A DNA stretch of 64,000 nt. Source: Dromaius novaehollandiae. Lineage: Eukaryota; Chordata; Aves; Casuariiformes; Dromaiidae. The stretch is taken from NCBI RefSeq assembly GCF_036370855.1, contig NC_088112.1, forward strand, positions 17,662,469 through 17,726,468, given 5' to 3'. Positions 25,226 through 54,847 of the stretch are shown piece by piece. The translations under genes and the position numbers were made by a program. Positions within the stretch are counted from its first letter, which is position 1. Every line of letters starts with the position of its first letter. The notes beneath the pieces were generated by a model. That model ran no database searches and had not been told where the DNA came from. It was given only the letters and a program-made list of their open reading frames with translations.

Positions 25226-28200
25226 GAGCTGATGTTCTGCAGCACGGTCATTTGTGGGGGGCGGAGGAGTCTGATACACACAGCTGTACAAATAAGGGTT
25301 TTAGCTGTTTTGGTTTTAAGTTTGCCAGTGAGTTGGGTCAACGGAAGTGAAAGCTGCCTGGGTTGCTGTCGAAATGTGCAGCTTAACAAAAAACTTTTGG
25401 ATTTGACTTGAAATTAAATGTTATGGCAGGGGGGCGAATAATTTTTAAGAATGAAAACACTTCCTTTTAAAATGTAACTAAGATCTGGAAAACATAAATA
25501 TACACTCTTTGATTTTTCTCACAACTCTCCTCTTCCCCATATTCTCTCCCAAATTTTGTCCCAGTTTGTAGCGATTATCTTTAAATTACACAAGCAGTAG
25601 CAAGTGTTTAAGAAATTCATGTGTTCAGTTCCAGCACACAAATCTAAGCAGCAGAGTTAACAGTGAAACTACTTCTTTATTTAATCAAAGAAGGTGCCTG
25701 GGGAAAAAATCTTCCAAGGGGAAAAGAAATGTCTATCACCCTACAGCAATGTAATATAATACATGTAGTGAACAACTTGATGTCCTGCATTATTTCTGCT
25801 AGTTCCTAAACTCTTGTACGGAGAAACTGCACAAGAATTGTATTAATTTTGCATGTGGCTGGTGATGGAAAAGTTTCTCTTGAAATCCCATGTGTGCAAT
25901 GTCTTTATTTCTACCAATGCAAATGTGTCCAAACCTGATTTTGACAACTGGTAGATTATGGCAGATCTAATAAGCCTATTAATCTAAGAATAGAGGTATA
26001 GACCGGTCACTGATCCGCAGTCTAAGAAAATGAATGCTTCTGTTTAAATAAGAGTTTGTCATTTTCCTTTCTCCACTGAACAAACTGCTAAAAGAACAAG
26101 ATTGTAAGCTGTTATAAAAACAACTTAAACTGTAGGTGTGATTGGTGCCAAGCATTAAAAAAAAAAGATACAGAAACAAGAGGTAATGGTAGGTATCAGT
26201 GTAATGGCTGTGACTCCAAGACTGGTAGGTGTAGAATTATTATTTGAGAGATGAGAGTGATCTGGACAGACTGTGTCTCTGAATTACATTGTACCCTGGA
26301 TCTGCTCTCCCCCCATTTATTTATTTTAATCACAAATGAGAGGAAGAGGGGTAGCTTTAAATTCCCAGTGTGTCATATTTTGATACCTATCTTGATTGTA
26401 GAAGGAAATGATAGGGACAGTGGATCTGAATATGTGAGATGAAGCCAGATGCATCTTATTTGGACTATTTCCAGAAATTTGGATTTGTTTCCTCATAGTC
26501 GAGAGCTGCTGCTGATAACAGGATCTGCAGCGAAGCACCTTGCACCCCCAACACCTTGCTCCCTTTCAGCTCCTTCCAGTTGCTTCTGTAGCAGTGTCTT
26601 GCTGTGCATGGTGGCAAAAGCCATGCTGGGGTGGGGGGAACAGGGTTGAGAAATTAGACCTTTATTTGGCATCCCTTTGCTTTGCTCCTGTTTCTTGCAG
26701 AATGCTGGTATGTGTTCTGGAGAACAGCAGGTTTTGATTTGCAAAATCAGAAGCTTCTTGCCAGAGAATTGTCTAAAGGGCAAGTCAGAGGGCAGCCAGC
26801 GGCAAAACTATTTTCTAGCTTCAAAGGTGTTCCTTTCAAAGGCCAGTTTAAATCCTTGAAATATTAAAGCTGAGAAAACAAGGAGGAGAATGGAATGAAA
26901 TTATTCTTACCAAAATAGCAAGCCAGGTTTGTATGTGTAGAAGTGAAAATTAACGGGAACTGAACAGAACAGTACAGAAATTGCTCTTCACTTTGCTCCG
27001 TGGCGTTGAGTGAGCCAGTGCAGCTTGTGAAGTCCTGCATTACCAGGCTCGCAGTGTGGCTGCTGCCAGGAGGGCTCCATGGGAACTGTGGAAGAAGCAC
27101 AAAGCTTTCTGTTAGTGGAGAAGTAAGAGGTGATGCTGTGGCCTGTCCTATGGTGTGACTCGAATGCAGCTGCATTAGCTGTATGAAATAAGTGGGATAC
27201 CTTTTTGATTGTATAACCATTACCTTGTTCAAGTGCTTTTAGTGAATCCTCTAACCATAAATTGGTGTATGTTGGAAAGAATTACAGATTTTTCAAAAGC
27301 ATGCTTTTTTTTTTTTTTTTATCTCTGGGATTTAAGTTTTTTGACTTCTCATATCAGCATGTTTTTCCCAGCTACTGTGAATAGCTAGCTCTGTTCCCTC
27401 CAACCCCACACAACTCGTGAGAATCCTGTGTTTATGAAAAATACTGAGTGGACAGTCATGGGAGCTCTCCTGATGCCCAGAAACAGGGAGGGCAGGTATA
27501 CAGATGTCTATACTGCTCCATCAGCCTGCCTCACTCTTTGACCTGAAGGACCACACAACAGGCTGAGAAAATTAATCCAGTATCAAAAGCTAGCTTACTT
27601 CAAAAATCTACAGACTTTCCAAAGGCTTCCTTTTTTTTTTTTTTTCCTCCCTCACTGACACATCTCATTAACTTATTTGCAGCTCCTGCTATGAGGAATT
27701 TACATCAAAAACTCAGTAAACTGCCCAATGCTGTTTAAAACGTAATTCTTCAGATGAATTAATTTTTAAATGTGCCTTAGTATTTTTAAAGTATTGCAAA
27801 TCTAGTTACTTAGCCTATCTGGTTTTATATTACATATGCTCATTCTGCTGAAAAGCCATCACTGAATTAAATCCTGGTTACTTTATTCTTGATCATAGGT
27901 GCAATGTTAATACATATTTATGCAAAACTTCTAATACACTTTTTTTTATTTCAAGACCAGTTCTTTGACTGATTATGATGTATGATGATTAACTCTTCCC
28001 TGTTCTCAAATAAAACACTATTAATTACTATTACGTACTCTTAAACAGAAAATGTCAACTCCCCATTCCCAAACAAGTCCTAGGCAAATTGCTAGCTAGC
28101 ACCTTCTCCCCTGAGAGACACGTGCTTTTTTCCTTTGAACTTCTCAGCCTACTGCCTGCAGAGCAGAAGGAAGGTATTGCTGTTTTCATTTCAAAGTCAT

Positions 28201-28967
28201 GTGCTGATTTGCTTCAAAACTCGCAGTGGTGCTGAGGTGGACGCAGAGAGCAGTCAGCCTTTTGTACTTAGCTATGTCCTGTCCTGAAGCACAAAAATGC
28301 CATGCCATGCACTGCCGGACTTTCTTCGTGTCAGCAAGGCAGGCCCTTGAATTTGTTTTTCTCTTGGTGGAATTCAGCTAACTTCACTGGAGTGACTCCT
28401 GGTTAACAATAGTGTAAGCAAAACTCAAATGAAGCTGGCAGCCCAAATATTCTTGAAAGCTTTGGTAAGAAATTCCTCAGCTCCATTTTGTTAAAATTAT
28501 AGCGATCCTAATGGGAGTGCTCAGCTTTTCAGAACCACATTTAAAATACTTTCATTGGGAGTAACAAATAAAAATTGCAGAACTGGCACAGGTGAAGAAT
28601 CTAGCTGAGGAGAAAGGTGATGATGACCTGTAATGTGCCATGGCTGGTTTTAGCCTCTCAACTCTTACATTTTGAAGCAAGAAAAACTCTTTGAGTGACT
28701 CCTTCCTAGTGTTCCTTTTCTCCAGTTTGTTCATTCTTTTATATTAAACCCCCCCCAACTATGGCAGAAAGCTCATGAACACTGTTATGCATCTTGTTGG
28801 TGGACAGTGCATATTCAGTAATTAGCTGAATTGTCATTGTTAATAAAAGAACATGTGTATTTCAGTATGCATCTAGCTACAGGTTATTAGTTCTCAAGAA
28901 TAGTAGTAGCCACTCAACCAGCAGTCAAAAAGAGGTAATTAACAAGGAGTTTTATAATCCAGCTATA
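25226..28967. other. Non-coding stretch, no gene recognised
   Basis: Short unrelated frames only. Poly-T runs occur at 27305-27320 and 27631-27645. Confidence 0.5.
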
Positions 28968-29240
28968 ATCACAGAAGTACTTGAGTTGGAAGGCACTTCC
29001 ATTTGGTCACCCAGCATTCTCTGCATCATACACAGATCACTTTCATTACCCTAGTGATGCCTCATACGACAGTGTTAAGTCCAGTGGTGAATATCACCAA
29101 TGAATGGGTCATAAACCAGCCTTTGTGGTCTGTTCTATTGCATAACTGCTTCTCCTAAATTTCTCCTAATATTTACCTCAAATTTTCCTTTTTACAGTTG
29201 ACACCCACTATTACTTCTTCTGTCCCTGTTTACTAATGAA
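28968..29240 (-). mobile_element. CR1 LINE 3'-end fragment
   Basis: Begins with ATCACAGAA and GAGTTGGAAGGCACTTCCA, matching the reverse complement of the avian CR1 3' end. It continues to CTCCTAATATTTACCTCAAA and TTACAGTTGACACCC, matching the block about 200 bp further in. The order and spacing fit a single truncated copy inserted in minus orientation. Confidence 0.75.
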
Positions 29241-30794
29241 AATGTTTTGGTCCTCTTATTCTCTGGGGTAGTTTGTATTTACTAAAACTTTTAAGTAGGA
29301 AATTAAGTGTCCTTTGGTGTCTAGCACGGAGCAGAACAAGATATTTGTATATATGTATCTGAATCTCTTGAAGATGCAAGTAAATTGTGAAAATCTGTCC
29401 TTTAAAATGCCATTGGCTGCTTTTCAGGGCAGACAATTAATGCTTGAAGAAGTCATATGGGCATTAGGCTAAGAGAGAACCTAAGCAGAAATCTACGCAT
29501 GGATTCTGCTGCTTTTGCCCCACATGCTGAGTGACTTTCATTGCTCCCTGACTTTGTCTAATGGGGCCCCAGACCCCCATGTTACTTTACTCCCAAGTTA
29601 CTTCTTACTTGACCTTGAAATGGGTATACAGTATCCTAACACTTCTATTTTTGATCAAAGGTAGTAAAAAAAAAAAAAAAAAATTAGGCAAAAATTCCTG
29701 ATCCTTACAGTGTCACCTCAGATTTGTATTCAGACTTTTATGGAAAGCTACACCAGGTGACCTCATTTTTGCTTCCCAAGTGCCTGTCTCTTTCTGATAG
29801 CCTGAAAATACCAACCTTCCATTTACAAACTCTCTGTCAAAAGCGATTTTTTTTTGCTTTTTCTCTGGGGGGGAAAAAAGGAGGTTTTTTTCTTTTTTCT
29901 CTGGAAAAGCACACTTTTCCAGAGTATAACAGAATTGCTATATCCTGCTTTTGTTGTATATGATAGATACTTTAGCTTATTTTGGCTTTCACATCTTAAA
30001 AGGATTTAAGATGACATGGGATCATCTTGATCATCTCATCTCTGTGCTGTAAAATTCATCCATTCAAGCCAAACAAACCCATTTGTAAATATGATTATTC
30101 TCTAATACACTTCCAAAAACAGTAATGAAAAAGCCAAATGGCAATAGAGACAGATGAGTCCAATAACAACAGTCAACACTTCCCAAACTGACATGTTAAC
30201 AACTAATTAATGCAGTTCATACTTTCAGCTGGGTCTTATTTTTCCAGTTTTCTTCATGAGAATGTCACATGAAACATGAAGTGTCTTTCTTAAGTGAAAT
30301 TTTGGTCTTTGACTCGTGATCTTTGGCAATTCATGCAACAATTTGAGATCAATAATACTTTAATGTAATACACTGGCAGCTGAGGAGATGGGCTGCCTAT
30401 AATGTCACTGCTGCTACAACGGTGGTAAGTGAGCAGTGTGTGTGTGGGGGCACAGCTGAAAGTGGTAAAATCTTAAAACTGCTGTTCCTCTGTATTTACA
30501 CAGTTTTCTTAGCCTCCAAACTGATTATCTTAACAAAGATCATTAGTTTGATATGATTGTTTAAAAGAAACCACTGAAGTTCAATCTGTTTCTAAAATTC
30601 ATGTTGCATAGGGACCAAAAAGGCCTACTATTATCTTTGTTGTATACAATTCACTATAAATAGCAATACTACTTAACACACACAACTGAGACCAGATACC
30701 TTCCCCTCCCTTTGGGTTGAATGGGGGAAACATAATCGAAGATTGCTTCAGAGGAAGAGCAATGTAATCTAAACAGACAAAACAAACTGGAGTA
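29241..30794. other. Non-coding stretch, no gene recognised
   Basis: Contains an A homopolymer at 29666-29683 and no convincing exon. Confidence 0.5.
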
Positions 30795-30865
30795 GAGTGG
30801 CAAAGTGACTTGCCTGATGTCACACAGCAGGTCAGTGATAGAGCTGGGGCTACGGTGTAGTGACA
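30795..30865 (-). mobile_element. MIR-like SINE core remnant
   Basis: AAAGTGACTTGCC, TGTCACACAGCAGGTCAGTG and ATAGAGCTGGGGCT follow the reverse-complement MIR core in order and spacing. It is the clearer of the two MIR-like copies in the window. Confidence 0.6.
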
Positions 30866-32039
30866 AATCACGGACCTGTCTGGTCTTGTTCTGGGGAGAA
30901 AAAACAAAACAAAAGCTTTTTTTGTATTGAGTATGGTGTGCAGAGCTCTCTAGTATGAACAGTATAAAATAATCAACTATTCCTTCTCAAGCTAATTTAA
31001 AGCAGACTTTCCAATTGTAAACTGCTTTTATTTTCTCTAATTTTTATGTCTTCACAATATCTTAAATCTAGATTTTGAACTAAAATTGAGATGTATATGC
31101 TCATTCTTAAAGTGACACTAGAGGTTTACAAAGGGTTTTTTCTTTTCTTTTTTTTCTAAGTGTTGAGGTTCCAATATTTTTTTTTTAAATCAACCTTAAC
31201 ATTAAGAAGTTTGATGCAGTCACTCCTTTAAGTTCAGGTAAAAAAAAAAAAAAAGAACTACAAAAATATATGCAAGAGAAAATGAGCACTTATATTGTAG
31301 TTTAAGTAAGATGCCTTGCCCTTGAATTCCAATACCCCTATGTAAGGAATAATGTGGGTTATCTGTACAAAATATTTTGATCCTTTTCAATAAGAAAAAA
31401 GCAACAGAAACTATACAAAAGCTGAAATGTCATGAAACTTTCGTATTTAAAAAATAGTTCATTGGAACAGCGTCCTGAACCACTTTTGTGAGCAGTCCTG
31501 TAAGTATCCTCCAGCAATATACTGCAAGGCACTTGCTTTGAAAGTCACCGTTTCCATTCCCTTTGCACAGGGAAGACTTCTTGAGATAAGAGATCAGAAG
31601 TTTCTTTAAAAGGAGATAAAGCAAGAGCCTGTTCTGCTGGTCACGGCTGCGCCCTGCGCGCGACGCCCGTGGCAGGCTCGGGGCTGCAGGCCTTTCTCCC
31701 TCTTAGGCTGCCTCCGTCTCCCAAAAGAGGGGCAGGCCAAGGAATAAATGAACGGAGGCTCTTGGAGCCAGTCTGTAGTTTCTTTCTGGCAAAGTGAACA
31801 GACAGGAGCAAGGCAGGAGGCAGCGCACGCCCTGACCAAGAGGTCGGTCTGCTGCTGCCGGGAAACCTCCCTCAGACAGAAGATGGTGGCCCTCGCCTTT
31901 GGCCCTGCTCAACCACACGCTTACACAGGTGCTTTCGGCCTTTCCCGGTGGAAATCAAGCATGCTGTTAACCACGTGCTTTAAACGCTTGTGGCCAAAAA
32001 GGCAGGATAACTGGGGTCATCTTCCCCTCCCGGCTCTGA
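30866..32039. other. Upstream flank of GFPT2
   Basis: AT-rich up to about 31620, then rising in GC toward the promoter. An A homopolymer lies at 31240-31254. A CACGTG E-box sits in CCACGTGC at 31971-31978, roughly 490 bp upstream of the inferred transcription start. Confidence 0.5.
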
Positions 32040-32532
32040 GAGGAGCAGCCTCGGCACAGGCGCGGCGGTGGCGCCGGCCCCGGGCGCTTCGCGCGCGGCC
32101 ATGTCGTGCCCCACAGGAGCAGCGCGCTTCACCTTCCGCCCCCGCGTCTCCCGCCGTGGCACCGTCGGCGAAGTCCCCGGGTGAGGCCGCCACTCCCCGC
32201 CGCCGCGGCCCCTGGATGCGGCGAGCCGGGCGCTCCCAGGCCGGGAGGGGCAGAGGGGGGCCGGCCGCGCCGGGGCTGGGCTGGGCGAGGGGAAGGGCGC
32301 GAAGCGGCCGCGGCCCTCCGCCCCCGGGCGGCTCTGCCCCCGCCGCGCACCCGCTCGGAGCCCCGGGCGGAGCAGCCCCAGCGCCCGCTCCCGCGACCAA
32401 TGAGCTCGGCGGCAGGGGCCGACCCGGCCGCGCTATAAGAGCCGCGGCGGCCGGGGAGGCGGCAGTCCCCGAGCGAGGCCGTCGGGTGGGAGCTGTGTGC
32501 GTTTTCTGTCAGCGGGAAGGGGCGGCGCGGCC
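32040..32532 (+). promoter_or_regulatory. GFPT2: GFPT2 CpG-island core promoter and 5' UTR
   Basis: Very GC-rich and CpG-dense. A CCAAT box lies at 32397-32401 and a TATA-like TATAAGA at 32434-32440, 37 bp apart. This predicts transcription starting near 32460-32470 and a 5' UTR of about 65-70 nt. GC boxes (GGGCGG) occur just upstream, for example at 32365-32370. The predicted 5' UTR contains no upstream ATG. The long open frames through the island (such as 31748-32581) are compositional artefacts. Confidence 0.75.
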
Positions 32533-50132
<17,600 letters not shown>

Positions 50133-50950
50133 CAGCCAGGAACAGCTGATGTTTTTGTCACCAGACCTCTAAGTTATACTTGTATAAATGTGTTTTTCTG
50201 AATTGATAGGTACACACTTTTCTAAAGAGAATGATAGCGCTAACAGGAAAGTGTCGGAAGGCTTTATCTTCTTTTAATGCAGCTTTAAAAGCTTTTGATG
50301 TGCCTTGTACCCAAGTGCTTTTGCTCACAGCAAATGTTCTTCTAAGTTCTGAAATTGCCAAAGGAGAAGATAAAAATCATTGTTTACACATGGTATACTG
50401 AATGAACTTTTCTACTGTGCAATATATATATAGCTCTTATCAGAGCAACTGTGAACATTTTTTTAGCCTACACTACTTAATTAGTTTCAAAGACATAGTA
50501 TTTATAAGTACAATTGTATAGCTTTTTTAAGTTATTTTTTTAAGTATGTTGCTTATCTGTAGCATTGATAATGCTCAGAATGTAAATACTGAGCATGTTG
50601 ATGCTTGTGTACGGTTGTTAGCTCTTTTCTACTTCAGCCTTAAACTGGAAATCTGTTACCCCTCTTCCTCCTCAGCTTGCCCTCCCACTTTGCATCTGTT
50701 TGTATTTAACCAGTCTGTTCCAAAGCTCTTCTGTGGCTGTAAATTCCCAGCTATGTTTTAAATTTCTCCTTTCAATGAATTATTTGAAAAGCCAGAGCAA
50801 CATTTTGCTTTGTATGCTGCCCCAGCTCTTATTTGCATAACATGTACAGTGCAGCAAAATAAGGGAACTGGATGTCTTTCAAGCAATACTTCTGTTTAAA
50901 GAGTGTACAATGAAATTACTATGCAATTAAAGAAAAATTATGTAAATTCT
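50133..50950 (+). other. GFPT2: GFPT2 3' UTR
   Basis: From the stop codon to just past the first plausible poly(A) signal. AT-rich, with a TATATATATA stretch near 50423. The end is inferred from the signal, about 15-20 nt past it. Confidence 0.65.
50926..50931 (+). promoter_or_regulatory. GFPT2: GFPT2 poly(A) signal ATTAAA
   Basis: ATTAAA is the common variant hexamer. It is followed by a T-rich stretch starting near 50966 that can serve as downstream element. No AATAAA occurs between the stop codon and this point. Confidence 0.6.
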
Positions 50951-52999
50951 TGCAGTTTCAGCTTTTTTTTTTTCCCACCTGACTCCTCCTCATTTCAGGT
51001 CTGAACATTGGTACAATACTGCAGTGCTCTGATGCCAGTAGGAGAGACGGTGTCCTCCTAGTTCTGCCTAAGCCCTGGTATCAGGAGTTCTTTCTCTTCT
51101 GTTTCTTGAGATAGGTGTGGGTGAGTTTCTTTGTTTTTATGTAACATGGATCTCCTTTTAGCTACAGGTCCTTGTACAAAAGGTGGACACCTCACTCTTC
51201 CTTCTCCAGCAGCTGTATCTCAAAACAGTAAGTTGGGTTTAGGTAGTTTGCTCCATATCACAATCTGTCTGGGCACATGAGAAGTAGAATTTGGTGAGTG
51301 CTCCTCAGTGTTTTTCTGTTGGCTCTGCCTACTCAGCAGGCTGGATGTTGTGAACTCTTTCTTTTGGGGGGGGCACCTCAACTCAGACTTACGAATTCTA
51401 CTGGGAGAACTTCATGCTAAAAATGAGATAGAGCAGGCTTTCATGTCCCCACTGCCACCTTCCTTTGGGGATCTGGGTTTCAGTTCCCTATTTGTGATCA
51501 CTGGAAGAAAAGAACTTTAAACTGAGGAATAAGAGCAAGTCTTACTCATCTAGTAGACATAAACACTAGTAGTTGGTGCAATGGAGTTTATTTAAATGCT
51601 TTCCTTCTGTCTCTTACAGGAGTAGGTAACTTTTTTGGACTAATTTAACTGTACAATATTCCTAGCTAAAAGCTTCACCAGACATCTATTAATACAGCAG
51701 CAGAATTCTTGGCTATAGTTCCCGCTATAGTTCCCACTATAGTTCCCCCCAGTTCTTGACTGAGCCTTGTATTCTACCTTCCTCTGATGTAGGTGAATAG
51801 GAAGAAATTTCCCACAGTTGAAGCAAGAGCTCTGCCTATATCTTTTTATACTTGTTTGTAGTCATAATGTTGCCTTCTAGGCCAAGAAAAAATTGCAATA
51901 AGTTTGCATTTAATATAGTATCTACAGATAACGGCACTTCAAAAGCTATGTCAACAACAACAAAATGTATACTTCTTCAAGCGAGGGCTAATCAAGGAAA
52001 ACTAGGAATTTTGTTAATATAAAAAGCCATTCTTTATTAAAGATTTCAGGTCTCAAACTGTATGTATTCGCAAAGGCACACTTTTTTAGTTGTGGACTAA
52101 ATAGCAACAGGAAGCATCTATGGGCTTCAAAGAAATAAGGTAAATACACACATGAGATTCTGTAACTTTGGAACTGTCAGAAGTTAGCGCTTTCATTTCT
52201 GTTTTTTTGTTTAGTAACTCATCTAAATCAACTAAAAACCGGTTTTCTTTTTGTAGGTACAAGACATCCCCCTGCAGGTTTGCTCCTACACTGAAATGTT
52301 TAAATGCTTATGTAGGTTCACAGTTTGAAAATGCTACAGTAGCTTGTTGTAATAGAGCAGTTTCCAATAACTATGTCTTTATAACCACCCCAAAGAACCC
52401 AAATCATAACTAAAAGTTATCTGACTTAGATGTCAAGGCTATGTAATGGGGTATCTGACATCTTTTGGTAGGTAACAGAAGGGCCCCTTTTACTCTCTAG
52501 ATTTACTATCCTCCTCATATTAAAAAGAGGATCTATTACAGAAAGCTAACACTGATTTATTTAAAATAAAATTAGTGTTTTTTTTTTTTTTTAATTGCAT
52601 GGGAGAACAGAAAGAATGGAAAAGAAAGTGCTGTCTAGTCCTAGGAGAGGTAGCAAAACCCTTCAAGTTTATTTTTGGTCAGCACCTGTTTTTTAAAAAA
52701 ACAAACAAACAAACAACAGTCCTGAGGTCAAGGCAGAGGGTAGAGAAATGTATAGAAGACTTATGATTTTTTGGGTGGGGACAAAAATAGTTGAGCGAGG
52801 TGGGGGATAAATACTCCCTTGGCTTCTGAACTAGCCCTTGCCGGGGAAGCTGGGTGAAGCCAAGGGGTGTTGGTACTGCTGCAGGTGCAAAGGGACACGT
52901 GGGGGTTGCTGCTGGGGCTGCGTTTGACCCTCCTGCTCCGCAGTGCAGGATTGGCCACCCCATGGTCTGAACACAGACGTGAGGTGATGGGCTGCCAAG
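50951..52999. other. GFPT2-MAPK9 intergenic interval
   Basis: About 2 kb with no recognisable gene. It contains a T run (52578-52592), an AAAC repeat (52694-52716) and a 12-bp triple repeat (51712-51747). Confidence 0.6.
51712..51747. repeat. 12-bp tandem repeat x 3
   Basis: GCTATAGTTCCC occurs twice and ACTATAGTTCCC once, back to back. Confidence 0.95.
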
Positions 53000-53440
53000 G
53001 TGTGATGTCACCTCGGTGCCCTGAGGGCTGCACAGGGCCACGCTGACCTCGCAGCACGCCTCTCTCTGCCCGCGGGGGCGGGGCTGCTCTGAGGGAATGC
53101 TTCCGTCACCCGGCAGCGGGGGCTGGTGCCACAGCATCTCGTGACGAGGCACTGCCGAGCGGTGATGACATCATAAGCATGGTGACAGCCTGACATGGGG
53201 TGATGACATCACTCCGGGGGAGGGGGCGCGGCCGGATTGGCTGGAGCCAACCTGTCCCCACTGCAGTCCTTCCCCGTCACCGCCTCCCTCCCTCGTACAG
53301 GGGCGAGCGGGTCCCGCCCCCGGAGCTCGATTGGCTGAGCGCGGCCGCCAGGGAGCGGCGATTGGTCCGAGCGGGTGTCCGTCAGGGGGCGCAGGCCTGG
53401 CGCGGCCTGTGAGGGGCAGCGGGAGGCCATTGTGGCTGGG
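53000..53440 (+). promoter_or_regulatory. MAPK9: MAPK9 promoter region with repeated AP-1/ATF-like sites and CCAAT boxes
   Basis: The octamer TGACATCA occurs at 53166-53173 and 53204-53211, and inverted (TGATGTCA) at 53003-53010. A CRE half-site TGACG is at 53142-53146. Inverted CCAAT boxes (ATTGG) are at 53236-53240, 53330-53334 and 53361-53365, and a GC box CCCGCCCC at 53313-53320. No TATA box is seen. Transcription start is inferred near 53400-53440 inside the CpG island. Confidence 0.7.
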
Positions 53441-54030
53441 GCGGCCCCGCGCGCCGGAGGAGCAGGGCGTCTGCCGCGGCCCCGGGAGCGCAGCGCCCCG
53501 TCCCGCCCCGCCGAGCTCGGCGCGGCCCCACCGAGGAGGAGACGGTGAGCGAGGGGCGAGCGGGGCGCCGCGGCGGGGCGAGCCTGCCTGCCGGCCGCGG
53601 CGCCAGCCGTGCGGCGAGCGGTGCCCCCGGTTCGCGCGGGTCCCCGCCCGCGGCGGCGGCGGGGCGGGAAGTTGCCTGGTGTCGCCGCCCCGTCCCATCC
53701 CCGCCCTCGCGGGGCGCCGGGCGGTGGAGGCGGAGAGGCCCCTTCCTTCCTCCCTGCCCCTCCGCGGGGCCGCTTCGGCCGAGCCCCCCGCCCTTCCCCC
53801 GTGCCGCATCGCCGGCGCCGCCCGGCCTCGGCCCCGCTGGCCCTGCCCGCTCCCCTGGCGGCTGCGGCGTCCCGGCCCTCGCGGAGCTGGGGGCGGCCGG
53901 CCTCGCCCCGCTGCCCCGGCGCCGCGCAGCGATGTGGCCAGGCCGGCGCGGTGCCCCGCCGGGAGCCAGCCCCAGCCCTCTGCCGAGGCAGCGCCGCTTC
54001 GCAGCGGAGGCGATTTTGGAAGTATTCGTG
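53040..54030. other. MAPK9: CpG island over the MAPK9 5' end
   Basis: Very high GC and CpG density, ending sharply where AT-rich intron begins near 54010. Several long open frames on both strands (up to about 300 codons) have Pro/Arg/Ala/Gly-rich composition without domains and are artefacts. Confidence 0.9.
53420..53544 (+). other. MAPK9: MAPK9 probable non-coding first exon
   Basis: GC-rich sequence downstream of the CCAAT boxes ending at a strong donor, GACG|GTGAGC at 53544/53545. It contains no ATG that reads into the kinase. The 5' boundary is a guess. Confidence 0.5.
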
Positions 54031-54787
54031 TTTAGCTATGCGGCCCTTACATAACCCCAAAGCAGCGTGATTTGTTGCAGCAGATGCAGGTTTAAACTTT
54101 TTTCCTCCTTCTGCCAAGTCGTGCTAACAGGGGAGCTGAGGTGCATCCAGTGTCTGTCTCCAGCGTGTTACTAACAGCCAGATGTGCTGTGTCAGGTAGT
54201 CGTTCACAAAGCCTTTGGTCACTGGTAGTTTTAGAAATAAAAGCAAAAAACGGTGGTTTTTTTTTGAAGAGCTAAACAGGTATTTAAACTGCTGTGACTG
54301 CTTGGCATTGGTCAGTTACTGTTTTGCTGCTCTTAGGTTTTGTAACAGACTTGTTCAAGGGTAGTAAGTAAAGTGACATGGAGTAAATTATAATGATTCT
54401 GTAGCTGGATTTATACCTGTTGGTATGTTGCTGTTGACAGCGTTTTTTTTACCTTTTTATTTTGATGTGCCTTAGGGGCATCCTAATTTGAAGTGCATTT
54501 GTAAATGTGAATAAGAGAACAGGGGAAGAGGGAGATTTTCCACACAGACTTTCTGTATCTTATCCCCCCGCCACGAGTGTCTTCATCCAGTTTGCTTAGA
54601 GACAGTAAACGTGATTATAAATGTTCATATATGTGTGTGTATTTACTTATTTATATTATGCACACTTTTCTTACTGTCAGTGTTGGAATTTTAGCTAAGT
54701 ACTTAGCCTTCATTGTCGCTAATACCATTCTGTAACCACAACAACACCGGGAATGTGTTCACAACCGTTACAACCTGTTTGTTTCAG

Positions 54788-54847
54788 AAGCTTTTGACTT
54801 GAAGATATCCAGAGGACAGATCTGGTTAATAAGAAGTTGCCATTTTC
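54788..54847 (+). other. MAPK9: MAPK9 candidate second non-coding exon
   Basis: A 60-nt segment flanked by a good acceptor (pyrimidine-rich tract ending GTTTCAG) and a strong donor (GTAAGTG). It has no ATG. Inclusion in the mRNA is inferred only from the splice sites. Confidence 0.4.

Noticed and set aside
30000-30090. GATCATCTTGATCATCTC thought to be another CR1 fragment
   Set aside because: Only a short string matches; flanks do not follow the CR1 order.
53209-54117. 302-codon minus-strand and 234-codon plus-strand frames over the MAPK9 CpG island
   Set aside because: Overlapping long frames on both strands of a GC-rich island, without any recognisable domain, are compositional artefacts.
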